This document shows, piece after piece, positions 18,340-27,290 of a stretch of DNA of 64,000 bases. The position numbers were made by a program, and so were the translations under genes. The first letter of the stretch is position 1, and each line of letters opens with the position of its first letter. The notes under the pieces were generated by a model, which saw only the letters and a program-made list of their open reading frames with translations, made no database searches and was not told where the DNA came from. Source of the stretch: Parapedobacter koreensis. GTDB taxonomy: Bacteria > Bacteroidota > Bacteroidia > Sphingobacteriales > Sphingobacteriaceae. Location: contig NZ_FNZR01000008.1 of the NCBI RefSeq assembly GCF_900109365.1, forward strand, positions 124,001 to 188,000, written 5' to 3'.

Positions 18340-18374
18340 TCTCGAAGCTAAACATTAAGCTTTTTTTTGCTAAA

Positions 18375-19394
18375 ATGAAGAAAAAAATACTTATCAGCGA
18401 CATTGCAAAGGATTTGGGCGTGTCAGTTACTACCGTGTCTTTTATCCTTAATGGCAAAGCTAAAGAAAAGCGCATCAGTGATGGCTTGACCAAGCGCGTA
18501 TTGGAATACGTGCAGAAAGTAGGGTATAAACCTAATGAACTGGCGAAAAGCTTGCGGACCGGCAAAACAAAAATTATTGGCTTGGTTATCGAGGATATTT
18601 CCAATCCTTTTTTTGCAAACATTGCCCGCCTCATTGAGACGAGGGCGTACAGTAAAGGGTATCGTATTATCTATTGCAGTACGGACAACCAGCCCGATAA
18701 AACCATCGAACTTATCCAGCTTTTCAGGGATCGCCATGTAGACGGTTATATCATTACGCCATCTGAAGGGATACGTGATACGATTCAGGCGTTGCTCAGC
18801 AACCAGCTCCCGTTGGTTTTGTTTGATCGCTATATTCCGGGTTTGACGACCAATTATGTGGTTTCTGACAACGTAAGGGGCGCATACGATGCCACAGCCC
18901 ATCTTGCACAGCAAGGATATAAACGCATTGCGCTGGTTACCTTATATTCATCCCAGACACAAATGCAAGATCGGATGAACGGCTATATGCGGGCCATTGA
19001 TACGTATAAATTGCAGCCCTACGTCAAAAAGGTCAATATGGGCGATGATGAGGCAACGACGATGCAGGCGATTTACTCGTTTTTAGCGGATCAAGAACCA
19101 GACGCTGTCTTTTTTGCTACCAATTATATCGCAATCACGGGTTTAAAAGCATTGAAACACTCCCCTGTCCCGATGCCGGGGATTGTCTCCTATGATGACC
19201 ACACACTTTTTAAGTTGTTTTCGCCCACGATTACCGCCGTATCCCAGCCCATAGAGGCCATAGCGGACGAGCTTATCAATGTGCTGCTCAACCAGCTCGA
19301 TGGTAAGGTGAAAGAGACGAAACAAATCATGTTGCCATCGGAATTAATCATCAGGGAGTCTTCGCTGCCACAAACTTCATTGATAACGAGTTGA
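18375..19394 (+). CDS. LacI-family transcriptional regulator
   Basis: A 339-residue repressor-type protein. The N-terminal LacI helix-turn-helix and hinge ([19 protein letters not shown], about residues 4-22, then [17 protein letters not shown]) are followed by a periplasmic-binding-protein-like sensor domain beginning [15 protein letters not shown]. The ligand is unknown; the divergent GH92 gene suggests mannose or a manno-oligosaccharide. Its 3' end overlaps the convergent msrB gene by 44 bases, so the two transcripts are antisense at their ends. Confidence 0.95.
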   Translation: MKKKILISDIAKDLGVSVTTVSFILNGKAKEKRISDGLTKRVLEYVQKVGYKPNELAKSLRTGKTKIIGLVIEDISNPFFANIARLIETRAYSKGYRIIYCSTDNQPDKTIELIQLFRDRHVDGYIITPSEGIRDTIQALLSNQLPLVLFDRYIPGLTTNYVVSDNVRGAYDATAHLAQQGYKRIALVTLYSSQTQMQDRMNGYMRAIDTYKLQPYVKKVNMGDDEATTMQAIYSFLADQEPDAVFFATNYIAITGLKALKHSPVPMPGIVSYDDHTLFKLFSPTITAVSQPIEAIADELINVLLNQLDGKVKETKQIMLPSELIIRESSLPQTSLITS

Positions 19395-19851
19395 CACAAT
19401 GGCGGGTGTTTTTTTCGGTGAAGCGTTCGCCAAGGAAAACGTGGCCCAAGTGTCCGCCGCAGTTGGCACAAACGATTTCCGTACGTCGCCCATCGGCATC
19501 AGGGATGCGCGTCACGGCACCTTCGATTTCATCATCAAAACTCGGCCAGCCGCAATGGGACTCGAATTTGTCCGTTGAGCGGTACAAGGGGGCATTGCAG
19601 CGCTTGCATACATAGAGCCCTTGCGCTTTGTTGTTGAGTAATTCGCCAGTGAATGGCCTTTCGGTACCTTTGTGGATAATGACGTATTCTTCCTCGGGGG
19701 TCAATTTGTTGTATTTCGTGGTATCCATGGTGTTTTCAATTGAAGTATGATTGGCATGATCGGACTGATGTTGAACATCCCGTTGTGCGACGGTCTGCCC
19801 ACATGCCAAATAAAAAAACGAAGATGTTAATACAAGGCTAACATAACGCAT
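19351..19851 (-). CDS. msrB: Peptide-methionine (R)-S-oxide reductase, lipoprotein
   Basis: Reduces methionine-R-sulfoxide in damaged proteins. I start at ATG 19851 (MRYVSLVL; 166 residues), which gives a lipoprotein signal with lipobox FYLAC, so the enzyme acts outside the cytoplasm. The MsrB domain has two zinc CxxC pairs (CKRC and CANC), the SHCGWPSF motif with a candidate resolving Cys, and RHCVNS with the catalytic Cys. A low-complexity His/Gln linker joins lipid anchor and domain. An msrA gene lies separately at 54557. Confidence 0.94.
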   Translation of the reverse strand: MRYVSLVLTSSFFYLACGQTVAQRDVQHQSDHANHTSIENTMDTTKYNKLTPEEEYVIIHKGTERPFTGELLNNKAQGLYVCKRCNAPLYRSTDKFESHCGWPSFDDEIEGAVTRIPDADGRRTEIVCANCGGHLGHVFLGERFTEKNTRHCVNSLSMKFVAAKTP

Positions 19852-20260
19852 AATTAATCTTTTTTCTTGAAGCAATTTGAATTAATTTGCCCTATGCGAA
19901 TATACATAATTTTTAACAAAAGGTTTCATGACGGATGACAAAATTGGAGGTGTGCACGTCGGTGGCCAAGGTGTTCACCATACACTACATGATAATAAAA
20001 AATTATATAAAAAAAACAAAATCCATAAAATTGTACTTATTCCAGTGATCGGTTGCGTATCACCATAAAATATGCCCTATGCGCTCTAATCGCATATTTT
20101 GATCAATTTAGAACGATTATAAATTATTAAATTCAGTCATCCAATTGTCACCGATACGCCAATAAGTTATACTTTTGTGGCATTATTAAAGGGGTGTAGT
20201 TCCATTGATTCAGATAACCCAAATTTTTACATTCATCATAATCTGTATAAAGTGCTCAAT
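19852..20260. other. Intergenic region upstream of the act operon
   Basis: A 409-base AT-rich gap between divergent msrB and actA with no credible gene. It has an 11-base direct repeat TGCCCTATGCG (19888-19898 and 20073-20083). The second copy forms an inverted repeat TATGCG-N7-CGCATA (20078-20096). There is also a small GTGAT/ATCAC hairpin (20045-20063). These are possible regulator sites for respiration genes; nothing identifies the regulator. Confidence 0.5.
20170..20177 (+). promoter_or_regulatory. -7 box candidate of the act operon
   Basis: TACTTTTG matches TANNTTTG, about 84 bases upstream of the actA ATG at 20261. The -33 element is weak (TTG at about 22 bases), which would suit an activator-dependent promoter. 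Confidence 0.45.
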
Positions 20261-21550
20261 ATGAGAAATATCTCATTAGTTTTTGAAAGAATTGCTAAGC
20301 CAATATCCGTAGCATTGGTGTTGTTGTTTTCGGTTTCTTCGTTGCAGGCGCAGGATGCGAAGGAAGGTGAGACGATTTTCAAGGCCAATTGTTCTTCTTG
20401 TCACAAGGTATTTGGTAAGTTTTTGGGCCCAGAACTGGCTGGAGTGAATGAGCGGCGTGACGAGGCTTGGTTGTTGAAATGGATTCACAATGCACCTTCT
20501 GTGATTGCATCCGGTGATCCGATTGCTTTGGAATTGGATGCCCAGTTCCCTTCGGCTGCAATGACCGCCTTCCCCCAATTGGGTGAGGGCCAAATAAAAA
20601 GCATCCTGGCTTACATCAAGGCCGAAGAGGAAAAGAAAGCGACCGCAGATGCAGCAGGAGGGGCTACTGGCGTTGGTGGCGGTGCTGCGGCCGCAAGCGG
20701 TGATGCCAGCGGCTTTATGATCGTGGGCTTGGTAGCCGTAATCATCCTGGCCTTTGTGGTTATCTTGGTGCTCAACAAGGTCATCCGTACCTTGGAACGG
20801 GTTATCGCAAGCAACAAAAACCTTATTCCAGAACCTGTATTGGTTGAAGGGCCAAAGAAGGACTATATTGGCAAGTTAAAAAAGCTGGCCAAGAATAAAA
20901 AGCTGGTGTTTTTTACCGTGCTGATGTTGGCCATTTTCCTTGGCTCCGCCGGGTGGAAGACACTGTGGAATGTAGGGGTTCATGAAGGGTATCAGCCCGT
21001 GCAACCCATCAAATTTTCTCACCAGTTGCACGCGGGGGTCAATCAGATTGAATGCCAATACTGTCACGGTGGCGCCTTTAAATCAAAAAATGCTTCTATT
21101 CCTTCGGCGAATGTCTGTATGAACTGTCACAAAGCGATCACAGCAAGTGATAAATATGACGGGGAGTTGTCGCCGGAAATTGCCAAAATATACCGGGCAT
21201 TGGATTACAATCCGGAAACCATGGAATACGGGCCGAACCAACGGCCGATTGAATGGGTACGGATTCACAATCTACCTGATTTTGCTTATTTCAATCACTC
21301 GCAGCACGTCGTTGTAGCCGGTGTGGAATGTCAGACTTGCCATGGGCCAATAGAAACGATGGAGGAAATCTATCAGTATTCGCCACTTACTATGAAATGG
21401 TGTATAAATTGCCACCAAGAGACGGAAGTGAATCATGAAGGCAATGCTTACTATGATCAGTTAATAGCCGCCCATGAGAAGTTGAAAAAAGGCGAGAAAG
21501 TAACCGCCGCGATGTTGGGTGGCTTGGAATGTGGCAAATGCCATTATTAA
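20261..21550 (+). CDS. actA: Alternative complex III subunit ActA, multihaem cytochrome c
   Basis: Electron-transfer subunit of the quinol:cytochrome c oxidoreductase ACIII. From ATG 20261 the protein has 429 residues and a signal-like N-terminus (ending SLQAQ). There are six CxxCH haem sites: CSSCH (residues 44-48) in an N-terminal mono-haem domain, then CQYCH, CMNCH, CQTCH, CINCH and CGKCH in the C-terminal pentahaem part. Two membrane segments (GFMIVGLVAVIILAFVVI and LVFFTVLMLAIFLGSAGW) separate the two parts, joined by an Ala/Gly-rich linker. The extra N-terminal haem domain is fused to the usual pentahaem ActA. The longer frame from 20177 lies within the probable leader. Confidence 0.93.
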   Translation: MRNISLVFERIAKPISVALVLLFSVSSLQAQDAKEGETIFKANCSSCHKVFGKFLGPELAGVNERRDEAWLLKWIHNAPSVIASGDPIALELDAQFPSAAMTAFPQLGEGQIKSILAYIKAEEEKKATADAAGGATGVGGGAAAASGDASGFMIVGLVAVIILAFVVILVLNKVIRTLERVIASNKNLIPEPVLVEGPKKDYIGKLKKLAKNKKLVFFTVLMLAIFLGSAGWKTLWNVGVHEGYQPVQPIKFSHQLHAGVNQIECQYCHGGAFKSKNASIPSANVCMNCHKAITASDKYDGELSPEIAKIYRALDYNPETMEYGPNQRPIEWVRIHNLPDFAYFNHSQHVVVAGVECQTCHGPIETMEEIYQYSPLTMKWCINCHQETEVNHEGNAYYDQLIAAHEKLKKGEKVTAAMLGGLECGKCHY

Positions 21551-21595
21551 GATAAATACATAATATAGACATACGCAATCTTATATATAGCTTAA

Positions 21596-24500
21596 ATGGA
21601 TAGCAACAAGAAATATTGGAAAGGGTTGGAAGAATTGCATCAGACGCCTGCTTTTGTGTCAAAAAGCAAGGGTGAATTTGCCGAACCGATTCCTGTAGAA
21701 GACGTATTGAATGAAGCTGGCTTGAGCACGAAAACCCCCCGCCGCGATTTCCTGAAAGCGCTGGGATTTGGACTGGGAGCCGTTACGTTGGCAGCATGCG
21801 AACGTACACCCGTACATAAAGCCGTACCATACTTGATTAAACCCGAGGAGGTGACTCCCGGCATTCCTAACTTCTATGCCTCTAGCTTCAAGGGGCAAAG
21901 CGTATTGGTGAGAACACGCGAAGGCAGGCCTATCCTGCTGGAAGCTAATCCCGAAGCTGTAGGGCTCAATTGCGGTACGGATGCCGCTGCTCAGGCTTCG
22001 GTGTTGGACCTGTATGATATGTCCAAGCTGAAGGGGCCCAAGTTCAATGGGGCTGATATTTCTTGGGACGAACTGGATACCCATGTTGTGACCGCTTTGG
22101 ATGCTGCCAGCGCTGCCGGCAAACAAATCCGTATTGTTGCGTCAACGATAAATAGCCCGTCAACCCTGGCGGCGATAGCGCAGTTCTCAGCAAAATACCC
22201 CACAGCCCGCTTAGTTGAAGTGGACGCTGTATCGTATAGTGGAATTATCAAGGCCAACCAGCATAGCTTTGGAAAGGCTGTAGTACCGCATTACCGTTTT
22301 GATAATGCAGATGTGATTGTGAGTGTAGCCGCTGATTTTATCGGCACGTGGTTGAGCGGGGAAGAACACACCCAACAATACATCGCAAACCGCGATTACA
22401 AAAGTCTGCAAAATGGCAAAATGTCACGCCATATTCAATTTGAAGGCGGCATGAGCCTTACAGGTTCCAATGCAGACGTGCGGATAGCCATCAAGCCTTC
22501 CGAAGAAGGCCCGCTATTGATTGCGCTCTATAACGTCATCACGGGTGGCAGTTTGCCCGGTGCGTTGAGCACAAACCAAAAGGCACAAACGGCATTAAAG
22601 CTGGTGGCTCAGGAGTTGCAACAGGCACGGGGCCGTGCGGTGGTGGTCGCTGGCTCCAATGACATGGCGATACAAACGCTCACCAATGCTATCAATGTGG
22701 CATTGCAAAGCTACGGCAGCACGATTGATTTGGACAATCCGTCCTACCAACATAAAGGGGATGACGAGGCGTTTGCTTCATTTTTAGCTGAAGCAAACCG
22801 GGGTGATGTGGATGCCGTGTTCTTCTTGGACAGCAATCCGTTATATGATTATCCCAATGCTGAAGCGGTGAAAGAAGCGTTGAGCAAGGTCAAGTTTAAG
22901 TTGTCATTTGCTGACCGCGAAGACGAAACGGCATCGGAATCGGAAGCCATTGCGCCGAATCACAATTTCTTGGAATCCTGGGGCGATGCGCATCCGCGTG
23001 GAGGCTACTATACCATTGTGCAACCCACTATTAATCCGGTATACAATACACGCCAGGCTGAACATAGCCTCTTGCTTTGGGCAGGCGAAAAGACCGATTA
23101 CTATACATTCGTTAAGAACAACTGGGAGCAAAATATCCTTGTCGGCAGCACCAAGACCTGGAAAGATGTGCTACAGACTGGTTTTGAATATAAGGGAGAC
23201 CAGCCTGCATCGACTTACAGCGTCGACGCGGCCGCACTCACTACGGTGGCGAATACCATTGTAGCGAATAGCAAAGCATTGGCTGGCGAAGTAGAGGTAC
23301 AGCTTTACCAAAGCGTGGCGCTGAAAGACGGCAAACAGGCAAACAATGCCTATTTGCAGGAATTGCCGGATCCGGTATCCAAAGTGACGTGGGATAACTA
23401 CGCGGCCATTAATCCGAAATTCGCCGAGTCATTGGGACTTGGGGAAAACAGTTTGGTCACCGTAGAAGGAGAAGGCGGATACAAGGTCGTACTGCCCGTA
23501 CTGATGCAGCCTGGCCAAGCCATGGGTACTGTTTCTATTGCCCTAGGTTATGGCCGTACCAAAGTTGGTAAGGCGGGTAACAATGTGGGACAAAATGCCT
23601 ACCCGTTTGCGAAGTTGGTAAATGGTACATTACAATTCAATACAACGGCTAAGTTGACCAAGGCCAGCGGCACCTACGAATTGGCACAAACGCAAACCCA
23701 CCATACGATTGAGGGCCGTAATGTTATCCGCGAGACGACTTTTGCACAGTATAAGGAAAATCCGGGGCATAATGCCGGAAAGTGGACGGATCAGCACAAG
23801 ACGTACGATTTGTGGAATAAATATGAGCAACCCGGGCATAAATGGGTGATGGCAATCGACCTCAATGCATGTACCGGGTGTGGTTCATGTATCGTCGCTT
23901 GTAATGTTGAAAACAATATCCCTGTGGTCGGACGTGATGAGGTGCGCCGCCGCCGCGAGATGCATTGGATGCGGATAGATCGCTATTACGCTATTGAGCA
24001 AGATGGCCAATCGTATACCAAAGAAGATGACATCCGCGATTTGGATGATATGGAAAGCGTATCGGTGGTACACCAACCCATGATGTGCCAGCACTGTGAG
24101 CACGCACCATGCGAGACCGTATGTCCGGTACTGGCCACCGTACACTCTTCTGAAGGGTTGAACCACATGGCTTACAACCGTTGTTTTGGTACACGCTATT
24201 GTGCGAACAACTGTCCGTATAAAGTGCGCCGTTTCAACTGGTTTAACTATTGGAATGATTCCCGTTTTGATAATTACTTGAATAATGAATTTACACAATT
24301 GGTGTTGAATCCGGATGTCGTCTCACGGTCGCGTGGGGTGATGGAGAAATGCTCGATGTGTATCCAACGTATCCAAGCGGGCAAACTGAAAGCAAAAATG
24401 GAAAAACGGCAGCTGCGGGATGGTGATATCACCCTGGCTTGTGGCTCTGCATGTTCAGCTAACGCCATCATCTTTGGCGATGCCAATGACCCTAATTCCG

Positions 24501-24610
24501 AAGTATCCAAGGCATTGAAGAACGAACGTGTATACTACGTGTTGGAGGAAATTAATGTGCAGCCGGGAATCGGTTACATGACGAAGGTGAGAAATACGTA
24601 TGAGGCTTAA
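21596..24610 (+). CDS. actB: Alternative complex III subunit ActB, iron-sulfur protein
   Basis: Large periplasmic subunit (1004 residues) that resembles molybdopterin oxidoreductases fused to a four-cluster ferredoxin domain. A Tat motif (RRDFLK, residues 49-54) precedes a lipobox-like LAAC (Cys68), so it is probably exported folded and lipid-anchored. The first part is the degenerate, cofactor-free molybdopterin-like domain. The C-terminal part has cysteine clusters beginning ACTGCGSCIVAC near residue 760, then CQHCEHAPCETVC, RYCANNCP and KCSMC. It passes quinol electrons toward the haem subunits. It is 45 bases after actA in the same operon. Confidence 0.95.
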   Translation: MDSNKKYWKGLEELHQTPAFVSKSKGEFAEPIPVEDVLNEAGLSTKTPRRDFLKALGFGLGAVTLAACERTPVHKAVPYLIKPEEVTPGIPNFYASSFKGQSVLVRTREGRPILLEANPEAVGLNCGTDAAAQASVLDLYDMSKLKGPKFNGADISWDELDTHVVTALDAASAAGKQIRIVASTINSPSTLAAIAQFSAKYPTARLVEVDAVSYSGIIKANQHSFGKAVVPHYRFDNADVIVSVAADFIGTWLSGEEHTQQYIANRDYKSLQNGKMSRHIQFEGGMSLTGSNADVRIAIKPSEEGPLLIALYNVITGGSLPGALSTNQKAQTALKLVAQELQQARGRAVVVAGSNDMAIQTLTNAINVALQSYGSTIDLDNPSYQHKGDDEAFASFLAEANRGDVDAVFFLDSNPLYDYPNAEAVKEALSKVKFKLSFADREDETASESEAIAPNHNFLESWGDAHPRGGYYTIVQPTINPVYNTRQAEHSLLLWAGEKTDYYTFVKNNWEQNILVGSTKTWKDVLQTGFEYKGDQPASTYSVDAAALTTVANTIVANSKALAGEVEVQLYQSVALKDGKQANNAYLQELPDPVSKVTWDNYAAINPKFAESLGLGENSLVTVEGEGGYKVVLPVLMQPGQAMGTVSIALGYGRTKVGKAGNNVGQNAYPFAKLVNGTLQFNTTAKLTKASGTYELAQTQTHHTIEGRNVIRETTFAQYKENPGHNAGKWTDQHKTYDLWNKYEQPGHKWVMAIDLNACTGCGSCIVACNVENNIPVVGRDEVRRRREMHWMRIDRYYAIEQDGQSYTKEDDIRDLDDMESVSVVHQPMMCQHCEHAPCETVCPVLATVHSSEGLNHMAYNRCFGTRYCANNCPYKVRRFNWFNYWNDSRFDNYLNNEFTQLVLNPDVVSRSRGVMEKCSMCIQRIQAGKLKAKMEKRQLRDGDITLACGSACSANAIIFGDANDPNSEVSKALKNERVYYVLEEINVQPGIGYMTKVRNTYEA

Positions 24611-24630
24611 TCAATTTGAAACAATAGACT

Positions 24631-26112
24631 ATGTCATCGCATAACGAATCAATATTAAGAGAACCATTAGTAACCGGAAAAGATATCACCTATGCTAAGG
24701 TGACGGACGATATCTTGCTGCCGGTAGAAAATAAACCTAATAAAGCTTGGTGGATAGGGTTCACCATGGCGGCGTTGGGCGCTTTGCTATGGGTCGTGAG
24801 TGTCAGCTACACATTTTGGACCGGTATCGGGGCTTGGGGATTGAACAAGACCGTTGGTTGGGCGTGGGATATCACCGACTTCGTATGGTGGGTAGGTATC
24901 GGTCACGCTGGTACGCTTATTTCGGCGGTATTGCTGTTGTTCCGGCAAAACTGGCGTAATTCCATCAACCGATCGGCAGAAGCAATGACGATTTTTGCGG
25001 TGATTTGCGCCGCTACGTATGTAGTGGCCCACATGGGACGCCCTTGGCTGGCCTATTGGATTTTCCCTTTGCCAAACCAGTTTGGCTCGCTGTGGGTAAA
25101 CTTCAATTCACCGTTGGTATGGGATGCCTTTGCGATTTCGACGTATTTTACGGTATCGTTGGTATTCTGGTATTGTGGTCTGTTGCCGGACATCGCTTCT
25201 GTACGCGACCGTGCGGCCGGGTTAAAACGCCGCATTTATTCCATCCTTTCCTTCGGATGGAACGGTTCGGTTAAAACCTGGCAGCGTTTTGAAATCGTAT
25301 CGCTCATCCTTGCGGGCATTTCTACACCACTGGTGCTTTCGGTGCACACCATTGTATCCATGGACTTTGCCACTTCGGTGATTCCGGGTTGGCACACCAC
25401 CATTTTCCCGCCCTACTTCGTTGCGGGTGCTATCTTTTCCGGTTTTGCCATGGTGCAGACACTCCTGTTGGTCATGCGCAAGGTGCTCAACTTTGAAAAC
25501 TACATCACGATGTTCCACATCGAGTCGATGAATAAGATTATCATGGTCACCGGTTCCATCGTAGGTATCGCTTATTTGACCGAGTTATTCATCGCTTGGT
25601 ATTCCGGTTCGGAATACGAAATGTATGCATTTGCCAATCGGATTGCAGGCCCGTACGCTTGGGCTTACTGGGCGATGATGACGTGTAATGTGATTTCGCC
25701 GCAATTGTTCTGGTTCAAGAAGATACGTACAAGCATTCCCATTTCATGGGTGCTTTCCATCGTGGTCAATATCGGGATGTGGTTTGAACGTTTCGTGATT
25801 ATCGTTACTTCCTTGCACCGCGATTATATCCCTTCGAGCTGGGCGATGTTTTATCCTACTTGGACGGATGTCGGTATTTTTGTGGGCTCCATAGGCCTGT
25901 TTTTCACCCTATTCTTGCTGTTCCTCCGGTTCCTGCCGGGTATAGCGATTGCCGAAGTGAAATTATTGTTGAAGAGCGCAAGTTTGCAACAGAAGACCAA
26001 GCTGGTTAAAGAGGGGCATTTGGATCCCGAGCATGTGGAATTCTTCAGAAATTCACTTTCAAAGTACGATTCAGTCAGTGAAGAAGACATTAAGGAATTA
26101 GAAACCAAGTAG
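24631..26112 (+). CDS. actC: Alternative complex III subunit ActC, NrfD-like membrane protein
   Basis: Integral membrane quinol-binding subunit of the NrfD/PsrC family, 493 residues with about ten predicted transmembrane helices (for example GFTMAALGALLWVVSVSYTF near residue 40). The family-typical WVGIGHAGTLISAVLLLFRQNWRNSINRS stretch is near residue 90 and is cited here by its first residues only, WVGIGHAGTLI. It shares the fold with ActF, encoded three genes later. It starts 20 bases after actB, and actD follows after 2 bases, so translation is probably coupled. Confidence 0.94.
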   Translation: MSSHNESILREPLVTGKDITYAKVTDDILLPVENKPNKAWWIGFTMAALGALLWVVSVSYTFWTGIGAWGLNKTVGWAWDITDFVWWVGIGHAGTLISAVLLLFRQNWRNSINRSAEAMTIFAVICAATYVVAHMGRPWLAYWIFPLPNQFGSLWVNFNSPLVWDAFAISTYFTVSLVFWYCGLLPDIASVRDRAAGLKRRIYSILSFGWNGSVKTWQRFEIVSLILAGISTPLVLSVHTIVSMDFATSVIPGWHTTIFPPYFVAGAIFSGFAMVQTLLLVMRKVLNFENYITMFHIESMNKIIMVTGSIVGIAYLTELFIAWYSGSEYEMYAFANRIAGPYAWAYWAMMTCNVISPQLFWFKKIRTSIPISWVLSIVVNIGMWFERFVIIVTSLHRDYIPSSWAMFYPTWTDVGIFVGSIGLFFTLFLLFLRFLPGIAIAEVKLLLKSASLQQKTKLVKEGHLDPEHVEFFRNSLSKYDSVSEEDIKELETK

Positions 26113-26114
26113 CA

Positions 26115-26651
26115 ATGAGCAATATCAAATATATCATCGGAAGTTTTGCAGACCCGGACGAGCTGATGCACGGGATTGACAAGCTGCAAGCCAATAACAT
26201 TAGTATCTATGATTGCTTTACGCCGATGCCCATCCATGGTATTGAGGCTAAGTTGGGCGTGCGGCCGTCGCGGCTACCCATAGCAGCCTTTTGCTTTGGA
26301 TTATTGGGCGGTACACTGGGTTTTAGTCTTTTATATTATACAATGGCCTATGATTGGCCCATGAATATCGGGGGCAAGCCTGCGCTGCCGCTGCCTGATT
26401 TTGTACCGGTTACTTTCGAATGTACCATCTTGATCACCGCCTTAGGCATGGTAGCAACGTTTTTTTATCGCAATCATTTGTTCCCGGGCAGGGCTCCGCG
26501 GGTAATGGATTTGCGCGCCACGGACGATCGGTTCGTCATTGCTGTCGATGCCAATGATAATACGGATCATGAGAAAATAGAAGACCTATTGAAAGAAGCT
26601 GGAGCCGTAGAAGTGAAGTACAATGAACGCAAATATGTTAGCTATGAATAA
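26115..26651 (+). CDS. actD: Alternative complex III subunit ActD (DUF3341)
   Basis: A 178-residue membrane subunit with two hydrophobic helices (AAFCFGLLGGTLGFSLLYYT and CTILITALGMVATFFY). The N-terminal soluble part begins IKYIIGSFADPDELMHGI, and the C-terminal domain (RFVIAVDANDN) is ferredoxin-like in style. It anchors the periplasmic and membrane parts of ACIII. It starts 2 bases after the actC stop and ends inside the actE start region. Confidence 0.92.
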   Translation: MSNIKYIIGSFADPDELMHGIDKLQANNISIYDCFTPMPIHGIEAKLGVRPSRLPIAAFCFGLLGGTLGFSLLYYTMAYDWPMNIGGKPALPLPDFVPVTFECTILITALGMVATFFYRNHLFPGRAPRVMDLRATDDRFVIAVDANDNTDHEKIEDLLKEAGAVEVKYNERKYVSYE

Positions 26652-27270
26652 GATGAGATTTCTTGGCGCTGTAGGTGCAGTCGTAGCGATTGCGGCTGTA
26701 GTAGCTTGTGGTGACAATACCACGCGCAGCACGGGCTGGGAATTTTCGCGAAATATGTATGATCCGATAGGATATAATCCTGACCAACCGAATGCCAACT
26801 TCAAAGACGGCAAAACGGCTCAGGTGCCGCCACCGGGTACTACACCTGTGGGATTTGAGCGCTTTCCCTATACGGCGAGCACGGAAGATTATGAGCGCGC
26901 CGGTGCTGAACTGTTCAACCCCCTCCAACGCACGGAGGCAACCCTTGCTCAGGGCGAGGCCCTTTACCAAGTGTATTGTGCGGTATGCCATGGACCCGAA
27001 GGTCACGGTGATGGTTCGATTACCAAAGACAGGCGGTTGGAATCTAAGTCTGAATCGCGGCAGTTGGAGAATTTTCCTCCACCGCCATCATACGCCAAGT
27101 CCGATGGGATCAATTCTTCAAGAGGAGGCCTGATGGCTGAATTAACGGATGGTAAGATTTACCATACGATTACTTACGGACTGAATATGATGGGATCTCA
27201 TGCGTCTCAATTGTCTCCCGAAGAACGTTGGAAGGTGGTCATGTATGTCAGAGAATTACAAAAGAAATAA
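26644..27270 (+). CDS. actE: Alternative complex III subunit ActE, mono-haem cytochrome c lipoprotein
   Basis: Periplasmic haem subunit that hands electrons to the oxidase or a carrier. I start at ATG 26644 (MNKMRFLG; 208 residues), which overlaps the actD stop by 8 bases; ATG 26623, 26635 or 26653 are alternatives. A lipobox (AAVVAC) gives a lipid anchor. One haem motif, CAVCH, lies in YQVYCAVCHGPEGHGDG. The methionine in GLNMMGSHASQL is the likely sixth ligand. Confidence 0.93.
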   Translation: MNKMRFLGAVGAVVAIAAVVACGDNTTRSTGWEFSRNMYDPIGYNPDQPNANFKDGKTAQVPPPGTTPVGFERFPYTASTEDYERAGAELFNPLQRTEATLAQGEALYQVYCAVCHGPEGHGDGSITKDRRLESKSESRQLENFPPPPSYAKSDGINSSRGGLMAELTDGKIYHTITYGLNMMGSHASQLSPEERWKVVMYVRELQKK

Positions 27271-27290
27271 TATTATATCAGCTATATTAA

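Noticed and set aside
20045-20063. GTGAT/ATCAC as an FNR- or CRP-type site upstream of actA
   Set aside because: The 9-base spacer does not fit the FNR/CRP half-site geometry; noted only as a small hairpin.
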